Part shown: positions 1-8,737 of the stretch, one piece after another
Layout of the letters: every line of letters begins with the position of its first letter
Position numbering within the stretch: the stretch's first letter is position 1
Translations under genes and position numbers: made by a program
The notes under the pieces: model-generated
What the model saw: the letters and a program-made list of their open reading frames with translations, nothing else
What the model was told of the DNA's origin: nothing
Databases searched by the model: none
DNA from: Acidobacteriaceae bacterium
GTDB lineage: Bacteria > Acidobacteriota > Terriglobia > Terriglobales > Acidobacteriaceae
Length of the DNA stretch: 47,641 nt
Direction: 5' to 3'
Assembly (NCBI GenBank): GCA_003142935.1
Contig: PLOG01000217.1
Span: 43,834 to 91,474 of the forward strand

Positions 1-39
1 GCGCTGGCAGTTCTTCGGCGGGCCATCCCCCGGGCAACA

Positions 40-3000
40 TTGGTTCTGACAACATTGGTTCTGGCAACATTGGTTCCATCGGCGCTGGTGGTTGCAGCGG
101 CCCGGCCGGCAACTGCGCAGGCGGCAGGTGCGGTTCAGCAGGCGCAAGCCAGAGCGCAACAGACGAATCTGCCTCCGCGCGTGATTCAGGCCCAGCGGTT
201 CCTGGCCGAGCGAGGCTGGACCTCTGCCCACGGGTTGGCCGCTAGGCATTCAGTCAGCAAAGTTGCGGCTGGGCAGACAAGAATGGCGGGAATCGAGGCT
301 GCAACCGCGGAAACCGCGACCTGGCAGCCCCTGGGACCGACGGCCGTGCAGACTCCAGGGTTTGGCCTGGTGACGGGCCGCGTGGCAGCAGTGGCCCTGG
401 ACCCTTCGGACGCGACCGGCAACCACCTTTACCTGGGAACAACCGGGGGTGGGGTGTGGGTGGCGCAAAATGCAGGAACCTCCAACGCTTCCTCAGTGGT
501 TTTTACGCCGCTTACCGACACACTGGCGGCATTGGGCGGAGCCGCGGACGCTTCCATCAGCATTGGCGCACTGACGGTTCAGCCGGGGGGGACGCGAGTG
601 ATTCTGGCCGGCACCGGCGATCCGAACGACGCGCTCGACTCCTACTATGGCGGCGGCATTCTGCGTTCGACCGATGGCGGAAATAGCTGGACCCTGATTT
701 CTGCAACCGACGACGCCGAACAGGGCCTGGGAGCCCAGAACTTCAGTTTTGCCGGGGAGGGATTCGCGGGGTTTGCCTGGAGCACCGTCAATCCGCAAGT
801 GGTGGTGGCGGCGGTGTCGCAGGCTTACGAAGGCACGCTGGTGAATGCGGAGCAGACCGGCAACAGCTACGAGGGGCTGTATTACTCATCCGATGGTGGC
901 GCCACGTGGCACCTGGCCACCGTTACGGATAGCAGCGGAAACTATGTCCAAGGGCCGCTGGCTGCTTTTGCAGCGCCCGATGGCAATGCCGCCACTTCAG
1001 TGGTGTGGAACCCGGTGCGGCAACTGTTTGTGGCGGCGGTGCGCTTCCACGGCTACTACCAGTCGCCGGACGGCGTGACCTGGACGCGCATGACAGCGCA
1101 GCCCGGCGCCGGCCTCGGCACGGCTCTCTGCCCGACGAGCCCGGGAAGCACAGGTTCGATCGCCTGCCCCATCTATCGCGGCACGCTGGCGGTCAATCCG
1201 TCTACCGGAGACACGTTTGCCTGGACCGTGGACGGGAACGACCAGGACCAGGGTCTGTGGCAGGACCAGTGCAACGTGAGCGGCGCGGCGTGCAGCAACC
1301 AGACCATGACATTCGCGCAGAACTGGAGCACGGCCGCCCTCGAGACCAACACATCGTTAGGGGCGGCGACGATCGCCGACGGCAGCTACAATCTGGCGCT
1401 GGCCGCGGTGCCGGCGGGCTTAGGGGCAGGGCAGGATACGCTGCTGCTGGCTGGCGCTAACGATCTGTGGAAATGCAGCCTAGCCCTGGGATGCGCGTGG
1501 CGCAACACCACCAATTCGACGTCGTGCATGAGCGCCCAGGTGGGCGAATATCAGCACGCCCTGGCCTGGAATACGGCCAATCCGCTGGAAGTGTTTGTGG
1601 GCAACGACAGCGGGCTCTGGCGCTCGACCGATGCGGTGGGCGAAAGCGGACAGGTCTGCTCGGCGGCCGATTCCAGCCATTTCCAGAACCTGAACGGTAG
1701 TCTCGGTTCGCTGGCCGAGGTGGTGAGCATCTCCGGGATTGTGACGACTCCCTACACCATGATGGCCGGGCTGGGAGTAAACGGGACCGCGGGCGTGAAG
1801 AGCATTTCGGCCACTATCGACTGGCCCCAGATTCTTGGCGGCTACGGCGGCCCAGTGGCCATCGACCCCCTCAACAGCACCAACTGGTATGTAAACAACC
1901 AGTCGGGAGTCTCCATCTACTTGTGCGCGCAATCGCCAGAGTGCACGGCGGCGAATTTTGGAGCGGCTCCGGTGGTGAGCGACGCGGATGTGGGTGGGGA
2001 TGGAGACACCATGCCCACGCCGGCGCCGTTTCTCGTGGATGCAATTGACCCGTCGCAGTTGCTGGTTGGAACTTGCCGGGTGTGGCGCGGGCCGGCCGAC
2101 GGAAGCGGCTGGAGCGCGACGAACGCCATCAGTCCGATTCTCGACAACGGCGCTACGAGCGGCGCTTGCAGCGGCGATTCCCTGATTCGCTCAATGGATG
2201 TGCTGGCTTTACCGGGTGACGTGGAGCAAGTCTACCTGGGCATGTACGGCTCCGCGAGTGGCGGCGGGAACCTGGCCGGCCACGTGCTGGGCGCAACCAT
2301 CAACCCGGCCTCGGGCGCTTTGCCGGTGTGGCAGGATCTTACGCTGGGCCCGGTGACCAACGACACCGACCCTCTGAACAAGGTCGGCATGGATATCTCC
2401 AGCATTTACATCGACAGCCACGACACAACCGGAAATACGGTCTACGTGACGGTCGAAGGAGCGGCGAGTTCGACTGAAAATGCGCGGGTGGCCTACCGCA
2501 CGACCGATGGAGGGGCGCACTGGTCGGATCTGACGGCAAACCTGCCGGAGACGCCAGTCAGCAGCATTGTGGTGGATCCCCAGGACGCCAACACGGTCTA
2601 TATCGCGACGGACGAGGGAGTCTATTTCACAACCCAGGTGGGAAGCTGCGCGGTTGCGGCGTCTAACTGCTGGTCGGTTTTTGGAGCTGGACTGCCGGAA
2701 GCGCCCGTTGTTGCGCTCAGCGCCGCTCCTATAAGCGCGGTGTCTCCGGTGTTGGTGGCGGCGACCTATGGGCGCGGAATATGGCAAACTCCGTTATCGA
2801 CAGCCGGAACAAGCCTGACCACCGCCGCGGCCAGTCCCACCGCTCTCACCTTTGCCAGCCAGGCGCTCGGCACCGCAAGCAGCGCGCAGACGGTGACCCT
2901 TCAGAATACGGGCGCTACGGTTCTGACGGTAACGACCATCGCCATGAGCGGTGACTTCAGCGAGACGGACAATTGTGTCAATTCGAGCGTGGCCGTGGGG

Positions 3001-4908
3001 TCGTTCTGCACGATCCAGGTGACGTTTACGCCCAGCGCGGCCGGAAGCCGCACCGGCCTGATGACCATCGGCGTCAACGTGGCTGGCGGGCAATTGGTGG
3101 TGGATATGAGCGGCGCCGGGGCTGCGGCGGGCGTGGTCAGCCTGACTCCCGGTAGCCTGGATTTCGGGCCGGTGGGGGTGGGTTCCACATCCGCGCCTCT
3201 CCAGGTTGAGGCCAGCAACAACAATCCGACCACGGCGGTTCCGATCAGCGGAGTTACCATTACTTCTCCCTTTACGATTTCGAGCAACTCGTGCGGGACA
3301 ACCACGCTAGCGGCAAACACCAGTTGCCAGGTGATGGTGACGTTTACGCCCGCGCAAGCCGGGGCGGCGACAGGCACGCTGACGTTTACCGATGGCGGCG
3401 GAACTCAGACGGTGGCGCTGGCCGGGACCGGGGCCGCACCGGCGACCGACGGCCTGAATCCGACGTCGTTGAGTTTTCCAACCACGCCGACGGGCACGCT
3501 GTCCGCGGCACAAACCGTTCAGCTGACGAACGCGGGGAACGAGGTGCTGACCTCGATCGGCGTGTCGGTGAGCGGAGCCTTTCAGACTTCCAACAACTGC
3601 GGAACGCAACTGACCGGGCCCGCGGCCTGCACTATCAGCGTGATCTTTGCACCAACTCAGTCGGGGAGCCAATCCGGCACCCTCACCGTTTCCGACGCTC
3701 TGCGCACGCAGACAGTGGCGCTTACCGGCACCGGCGTTACCGCGGCGGCTTTCGGCGTCAACCCTTCCAGTTTGAGTTTCTCGACGCAGCAGCCCGGAGT
3801 GCCGAGTGCGCCGCAGACGGTGACGGTGACGAACACCGGCGGAGCGGCGATGGCCAACGTTGGGTTTCAGATCACGGGCCCGGCGGCAGCCAGCTATTCG
3901 ATCGGTATTACCACCTGCGGAACTACCCTGAACGGCGGTGGCAGTTGCACAGTGCAGGTGATTTTTACCCCGCCGGCGACTGGAGCCACTGCCGCGACGC
4001 TTACGATTTCCTCTTCGACGCTTGGCGTGACGCCGGCCTCGGTGTCGCTCAACGGTTCCGGCCAGGGATCGGGCGGGTTGGGCGCCAACCCCGCGCTGTT
4101 GACCTTTCCCGAAGTGGGGGTAGGTCAATCGAGCGCCGCACTGCCAGTGACGATCGGCAATACCGGCAACATTGCAATCGGGTCGCTGGCGCTTGTGGTC
4201 AGCGGCCCGTTTCAACTGACGACGAACACCTGCGCCGCCAGCCTCGCCGCCGGAGCAAGCTGCGGCGCGACAGTCACGTTTCAGCCCATTGCCAGCGGGG
4301 CCGCGACAGGAGCGTTGACGGTGAGCTCAAGCGCCGCGGCTTCCGCAGCCAGCGTCGCGCTGTCGGGAACGGGCTTTGATTTTACGGTCGCAATCTCTGG
4401 ATCGAGCAGCATTTCCGTGGCAGCCGGCCAGACCGCTAACTATACGGTGACGATCACTCCTGCCAGCGGAGCCAAAGGGAGCTTCACTTACACCTGCGGC
4501 ACGCTTCCGGCCAATGCGCTGTGCCTGTTCAGCCCCGCCACGACGACGGTGAGCGCCGGCTCCACGGGAAGCGTGACAGTTCAGATTTCGACCGGGGCGC
4601 CCGGTTCGGCGCGCATCGAGAGCCCGGCTGGCTGGCGCATGATTCCAATGGTCTGCGGGCTGCTGCTGTTGCCGCTGGCGTTGGGGCGTCGCCGGAAAGC
4701 GCTCGTCAAAGCGCTCTTCCCGATCCTGCTGATGGCAGTAGTTTCGGCGGGCGTCTCCAGTTGCACCAGTTCAGGCGCGGGACTAAAACAGGGATACGGC
4801 GGCTCAGGCGGCGGCTCCGCTACCCCCACTGGAACCTACACGATTCCGGTCACCTTTACTTCAACCGGTATCTCCCACGCGGTAACCGTAACTTTGATAG
4901 TGGATTGA
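40..4908 (+). CDS. Large secreted protein: N-terminal BNR/sortilin-like glycosidase-fold repeats, then tandem choice-of-anchor-D/ASH-like Ig domains and a C-terminal membrane hairpin
   Basis: 1622-aa ORF; signal-like N-terminus; 'STDGGNSW', 'YRTTDGGAHWSDLT' Asp-box motifs; repeated 'L.F..Q..G..S..QTVTLTNTG...L....I..SG.F....NC....L..G.SC.I.VTFTP...G...G.LT' units. The frame is open to base 1, so the true start may lie upstream of the window. Confidence 0.85.
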   Translation: MVLTTLVLATLVPSALVVAAARPATAQAAGAVQQAQARAQQTNLPPRVIQAQRFLAERGWTSAHGLAARHSVSKVAAGQTRMAGIEAATAETATWQPLGPTAVQTPGFGLVTGRVAAVALDPSDATGNHLYLGTTGGGVWVAQNAGTSNASSVVFTPLTDTLAALGGAADASISIGALTVQPGGTRVILAGTGDPNDALDSYYGGGILRSTDGGNSWTLISATDDAEQGLGAQNFSFAGEGFAGFAWSTVNPQVVVAAVSQAYEGTLVNAEQTGNSYEGLYYSSDGGATWHLATVTDSSGNYVQGPLAAFAAPDGNAATSVVWNPVRQLFVAAVRFHGYYQSPDGVTWTRMTAQPGAGLGTALCPTSPGSTGSIACPIYRGTLAVNPSTGDTFAWTVDGNDQDQGLWQDQCNVSGAACSNQTMTFAQNWSTAALETNTSLGAATIADGSYNLALAAVPAGLGAGQDTLLLAGANDLWKCSLALGCAWRNTTNSTSCMSAQVGEYQHALAWNTANPLEVFVGNDSGLWRSTDAVGESGQVCSAADSSHFQNLNGSLGSLAEVVSISGIVTTPYTMMAGLGVNGTAGVKSISATIDWPQILGGYGGPVAIDPLNSTNWYVNNQSGVSIYLCAQSPECTAANFGAAPVVSDADVGGDGDTMPTPAPFLVDAIDPSQLLVGTCRVWRGPADGSGWSATNAISPILDNGATSGACSGDSLIRSMDVLALPGDVEQVYLGMYGSASGGGNLAGHVLGATINPASGALPVWQDLTLGPVTNDTDPLNKVGMDISSIYIDSHDTTGNTVYVTVEGAASSTENARVAYRTTDGGAHWSDLTANLPETPVSSIVVDPQDANTVYIATDEGVYFTTQVGSCAVAASNCWSVFGAGLPEAPVVALSAAPISAVSPVLVAATYGRGIWQTPLSTAGTSLTTAAASPTALTFASQALGTASSAQTVTLQNTGATVLTVTTIAMSGDFSETDNCVNSSVAVGSFCTIQVTFTPSAAGSRTGLMTIGVNVAGGQLVVDMSGAGAAAGVVSLTPGSLDFGPVGVGSTSAPLQVEASNNNPTTAVPISGVTITSPFTISSNSCGTTTLAANTSCQVMVTFTPAQAGAATGTLTFTDGGGTQTVALAGTGAAPATDGLNPTSLSFPTTPTGTLSAAQTVQLTNAGNEVLTSIGVSVSGAFQTSNNCGTQLTGPAACTISVIFAPTQSGSQSGTLTVSDALRTQTVALTGTGVTAAAFGVNPSSLSFSTQQPGVPSAPQTVTVTNTGGAAMANVGFQITGPAAASYSIGITTCGTTLNGGGSCTVQVIFTPPATGATAATLTISSSTLGVTPASVSLNGSGQGSGGLGANPALLTFPEVGVGQSSAALPVTIGNTGNIAIGSLALVVSGPFQLTTNTCAASLAAGASCGATVTFQPIASGAATGALTVSSSAAASAASVALSGTGFDFTVAISGSSSISVAAGQTANYTVTITPASGAKGSFTYTCGTLPANALCLFSPATTTVSAGSTGSVTVQISTGAPGSARIESPAGWRMIPMVCGLLLLPLALGRRRKALVKALFPILLMAVVSAGVSSCTSSGAGLKQGYGGSGGGSATPTGTYTIPVTFTSTGISHAVTVTLIVD

Positions 4909-5040
4909 GGAAGGAGGCTGGGATCGCGGTGAGCGATCTGCAATGGTCTGCGGGCTATACTCTATCTTCGGGCTTTGCCGAGGCGAGCGCCGGCAGCGGA
5001 ACTCGCAGGCAGACGGGGTCCGATTAGACGGAGATCTCGA

Positions 5041-5352
5041 ATGGCCGCCAAAGTAACAGTAGAAGAAGTGCAGCGCGTGGCAGAACTGGCTCACCTTGAG
5101 CTAACTCCGGACGAGACCGGAGGCATGCTCACCGACCTGAATGCCATTCTGGACTACGTGGCGGAGCTGAATGAGCTTGACACGGCGGGCGTGGCGCCGC
5201 TGGCCCAGGTGAGCGAGTTGGGAGATTCGGCAGGCGCGAGCAAGCTGCGCGCGGATAAGGTGCAACCCTCGCTCGATCGGGCGGCCGTGCTGTCGCAGGC
5301 GCCGGAAAGCGACCAGGTCTTCTTTAAAGTTCCCAAGGTCATTGAGCGATAG
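5041..5352 (+). CDS. gatC: Asp-tRNA(Asn)/Glu-tRNA(Gln) amidotransferase subunit C
   Basis: MAAKVTVEEVQRVAELAHLELTPDE...DYVAELNELDT; followed by gatA. Confidence 0.93.
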   Translation: MAAKVTVEEVQRVAELAHLELTPDETGGMLTDLNAILDYVAELNELDTAGVAPLAQVSELGDSAGASKLRADKVQPSLDRAAVLSQAPESDQVFFKVPKVIER

Positions 5353-5404
5353 GCGCGGCAGCAGGCCTCGGGGAAGCAATGAAATTTCGATAAGGAAGGT
5401 TCGA

Positions 5405-6886
5405 TTGTCCAGCGAAGTCAAAGCAGCGGAAACGTTTGTGGAAAAGCCCAGGACTCTGGCTGCCTTGCGCGCCGAAATTGCCTCGGGCCGGGTCAAGGCT
5501 ACCGATCTGGCTGCCGGCTATTACCAACGCATTGCACAAATCAACCCGCGGCTGAACGTTTATCTGAGCCTGACCAAAGAGCGTGCGCTCGAACAGGCCG
5601 CTCGCGTGGACGAAGCCGCCGCCAAAGGCGATCCGCTTGCGCCTCTGGCCGGGATTCCGGTTGGAATCAAGGATGTGCTGGTGATGCAGGGAGCACCGGC
5701 CACGGCGGGGTCGAAGATTCTGAAAGGCTATCGGCCTCCCTACGACGCCACCGCTGTGGCAAGACTTGAAGCAGCGGGGGCGGTGCTGCTGGGCAAGATC
5801 AACTGCGACGAGTTTGCCATGGGCTCGTCGAACGAGAACTCGGCTTATGGGCCGGTTCGCAACCCGGTGGATACGGAGCGGGTTCCGGGCGGCTCAAGCG
5901 GCGGCTCGGCGGCAGCGGTGGCAGCCAACATGGCTGTGGCCACACTGGGTTCGGACACCGGCGGCTCCATCCGCCAGCCGGCCAGTTTTTGCGGAGTTGT
6001 GGGCGTATTGCCTACCTACGGGCGCGTGTCGCGCTACGGACTGATTGCCTTTGCCTCGTCGCTGGACCGCGTGGGACCGTTTGCCGCCAATGTGCGCGAC
6101 GCCGCTACGCTGCTGGGCGTGATTGCCGGCCACGACCCCAAGGACGCAACCAGTTCACTGGCCCCGGTTCCCGACTACGCGGCCGAAAGCGATAAGCCGG
6201 TCAAAGAATCGGGAAAGGCGGGTCTCCGCATCGGCGTTCCGACGGAGTACTTCGCCGAGGGGCTCGACCCGGAGGTGCGCGCGGCCATTGACAAGGGAAT
6301 TGCGGCTCTTGACAAGGCTGGCTGCGCCATCAAGCCGGTTTCGCTGCCGCACACAAAGTACGCTGTCCCGACATATTACTTGATCGCCACGGCTGAGGCC
6401 AGCGCTAACCTGGCGCGTTTTGACGGCGTGCGCTACGGCTATCGATCGCCCAAGTCGGAGACCTTGTCCGCGATGTACTCGCACTCCCGCGACGAGGGTT
6501 TTGGCGCTGAAGTGAAGAGGCGCATTCTGCTGGGGACATACGCGCTTTCGGCGGGCTATTACGACGCCTATTATCGGAAGGCTCAGCAGGTGCGGCGGTT
6601 GCTGGCCGAGGAGTATCTGCGCGCCTTCGCCGAGGTGGACGCAATCGTGACTCCCACGGCTCCCACGCCGGCGTTCAAGCTGGGCGAAAAGACCGGCGAT
6701 CCGCTGGCCATGTATCTGGCTGACATTTATACGGTGACGGCGAGCCTGGCGGGCATTTGCGGCGTGACCGTGCCCTGCGGCGCCACCAAGGCAGGTCTGC
6801 CGGTGGGGATGCAGGTATTGGCCGCGCACCTGAACGAAGGCGCGGCATTCAGGGTGGCGCGCGCCGTGGAGGCAGCGGAGCTGTAG
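5405..6886 (+). CDS. gatA: Asp-tRNA(Asn)/Glu-tRNA(Gln) amidotransferase subunit A
   Basis: Amidase signature 'VPGGSSGGSAAAVAANMAVATLGSDTGGSIRQPASFCGVVG'; TTG start at 5405 preferred over the longer ORF start at 5342. Confidence 0.93.
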   Translation: MSSEVKAAETFVEKPRTLAALRAEIASGRVKATDLAAGYYQRIAQINPRLNVYLSLTKERALEQAARVDEAAAKGDPLAPLAGIPVGIKDVLVMQGAPATAGSKILKGYRPPYDATAVARLEAAGAVLLGKINCDEFAMGSSNENSAYGPVRNPVDTERVPGGSSGGSAAAVAANMAVATLGSDTGGSIRQPASFCGVVGVLPTYGRVSRYGLIAFASSLDRVGPFAANVRDAATLLGVIAGHDPKDATSSLAPVPDYAAESDKPVKESGKAGLRIGVPTEYFAEGLDPEVRAAIDKGIAALDKAGCAIKPVSLPHTKYAVPTYYLIATAEASANLARFDGVRYGYRSPKSETLSAMYSHSRDEGFGAEVKRRILLGTYALSAGYYDAYYRKAQQVRRLLAEEYLRAFAEVDAIVTPTAPTPAFKLGEKTGDPLAMYLADIYTVTASLAGICGVTVPCGATKAGLPVGMQVLAAHLNEGAAFRVARAVEAAEL

Positions 6887-6897
6887 GAGAGCGGTAA

Positions 6898-7635
6898 ATG
6901 AGCAAGGGCCCCAGGGTTGCAATCCGGGTTGCCGTGGCGATGCTGAGTCTGGCGTCGATGCTGCTTGAAACTCCGGCCCATGCGGCTCCGCGCAAGGTGC
7001 ACGTTGTTGGGCTGGGCGCGACGAAGCGCGTGCCCTACTCGAAGGCAGGCGATCCGGGAGGGGCAGGCTCCAATGAAGATGCGCTCAAGATTCGCCCTCT
7101 GCTCGTAGACGCCGTTTTGAAGGAGTGGACCACCGGCGACTCTCACGACGTGACTGACCGCAGCTTTGTGGTCCGCAGAGCGATGCGCATCAACGACACG
7201 CTACCCGGAGACAAGCAGAGTCACTGGGTCTGGCAGCGCGGACCCTGGCTGATGGTGGACCGGGTGACCGGACGGGTGACGCCGCTCAAGCTGCCGGATT
7301 ACGATCCCGGCGTGAGCCAGGTGAGCTGGTTCCGCGACTACGGAGCCTACTGCGGAGTGACAACGAGCGGCAAGGGCCTCTACGCCGTCGTGGCTCAGTT
7401 GGCTGCCCGCAAGCCGGTGCTGTCTAAGAAGCTGGCGGCCTTCGACGAGCAAAATCGCCCGGATCCGGCCTGCGATGGAGCCGAGTGGCAGCGCGAGCCG
7501 CTGCGCATCACCTTTCACCCCACCGGCAAGGATGCCGTCAGCTTCGATATTGTTCCAGGGTCGGCGGTTCTGGTCGAGGATTCGGGCGACGATGCGGAGA
7601 CTCCGGTCGCGGCTCAGGAAACGCCGGCAAAATGA
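6898..7635 (+). CDS. Hypothetical secreted protein
   Basis: 245-aa ORF directly downstream of gatA with a signal-peptide-like N-terminus (VAVAMLSLASMLLETPAHA). Confidence 0.75.
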   Translation: MSKGPRVAIRVAVAMLSLASMLLETPAHAAPRKVHVVGLGATKRVPYSKAGDPGGAGSNEDALKIRPLLVDAVLKEWTTGDSHDVTDRSFVVRRAMRINDTLPGDKQSHWVWQRGPWLMVDRVTGRVTPLKLPDYDPGVSQVSWFRDYGAYCGVTTSGKGLYAVVAQLAARKPVLSKKLAAFDEQNRPDPACDGAEWQREPLRITFHPTGKDAVSFDIVPGSAVLVEDSGDDAETPVAAQETPAK

Positions 7636-7691
7636 TGAGTTGGCAAGTCCGCACGGCAGTTCAAGAGAGGCCCGACAAAGGTCTGCAACTC

Positions 7692-7985
7692 CTAGCGCTT
7701 GATCTCTCTGTGCAGATTCCAGAGCATCCATAACATGAACCCTATGGCAATCGCAGCTGGAACCAGCCACAGATACTCGGGTTTTAATTCGTATGTGATG
7801 GCGACTCCCCTTCCTGTTTTTTGCGGCTCCATCCAGGCTTGCTTCAAGCGCGCCCGGAGCGGAAAGCGTTCTGATTCCAGATGAAACCCGAGCCAGTAAA
7901 AATGGAGTAGCCAACCTGTAAGGGCTTTATAAAGGGTTGGGACGGCCTGGGCGGAGGCCAATTCCCGCGCCATGCGCCTTGACAC
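7692..7985 (-). CDS. Hypothetical small protein with one C-terminal transmembrane segment
   Basis: 97-aa ORF ending 'LWLVPAAIAIGFMLWMLWNLHREIKR'; fills the gap between flanking genes. Confidence 0.45.
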   Translation of the reverse strand: MSRRMARELASAQAVPTLYKALTGWLLHFYWLGFHLESERFPLRARLKQAWMEPQKTGRGVAITYELKPEYLWLVPAAIAIGFMLWMLWNLHREIKR

Positions 7986-8350
7986 GCAACCGGGGGGGCG
8001 TATCTTATCTTTCTAGGCATTCTTTTGGGATCCGGGCAGACAGGGAAAAGATTGTACGGTCAAATTCCCGCCGCTGGAGCGCAAAAGGAAAGCTGTGTCG
8101 AACAGGAAGCAGACGGCGGCAGGGTTTTTGAGGGACGGATGCAGGCACGCGATGGGAATCCGATTCCCGTCACACGCCAGTCAGGCCGTCCATTCCGGCG
8201 TTTGGCCAGAGCCTGGGCTGGATTTGAACCGACAGCCAGGACCGTTCCCGGAGACAAATTCATTTCCAAGGCACCCGGCGAAAGGCCGTGTGTGCCTGTG
8301 CCCTGACGAGCGGCAAGTTTTTTAGGCTTGGGGGCGAGCAAAGGATAAGT

Positions 8351-8671
8351 GTGGCGACGAGTTTCGCGTTGATTTTGGCAGGACCCGGACCAGCAGGTGG
8401 CGGGCTGACGGTGCTGTTGCCCTTGCTGTTGATTCCGATCCTCTACCTGTTGATGATCCGTCCGCAGCAAAGGCGGCAAAAGCAGTGGCAGGCGATGCTC
8501 GGGTCGATCAAGACCGGCGACCGCGTAACCACCGCCGGCGGCATTCGCGGCATCATCATGTCCATCAAGGACGATACGATTATTATTCGCGTAGCCCCGG
8601 ACAACCTTAAACTGGAGATAGCCAAGAACGCGATTGCCTCCGTTACCCAGGAAGACGCTTCGGGTTCATAG
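8351..8671 (+). CDS. yajC: Preprotein translocase subunit YajC
   Basis: 'LLPLLLIPILYLLMIRPQQRRQKQWQAMLGSIKTGDRVTTAGGIRGIIMSIKDDTIIIRVAPD'; upstream of secD; GTG start at 8351 preferred. Confidence 0.93.
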   Translation: MATSFALILAGPGPAGGGLTVLLPLLLIPILYLLMIRPQQRRQKQWQAMLGSIKTGDRVTTAGGIRGIIMSIKDDTIIIRVAPDNLKLEIAKNAIASVTQEDASGS

Positions 8672-8737
8672 CACGCGCCTTCGGGTTTTCAAGACTCGGA
8701 CGGGCTTTTTAGCGATTTGAAGTAGAGAAACGGAATC

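Noticed and set aside
3291-4379. 362-aa plus-strand ORF overlapping the big secreted protein in another frame
   Set aside because: Arg/Asp-rich out-of-frame translation of the repetitive Ig-domain region.
8206-8300. Possible minus-strand tRNA (GGTTCAAATCC T-loop-like motif)
   Set aside because: The T stem has a mismatch, no matching acceptor stem was found at tRNA distance, and no clover-leaf could be drawn by eye.
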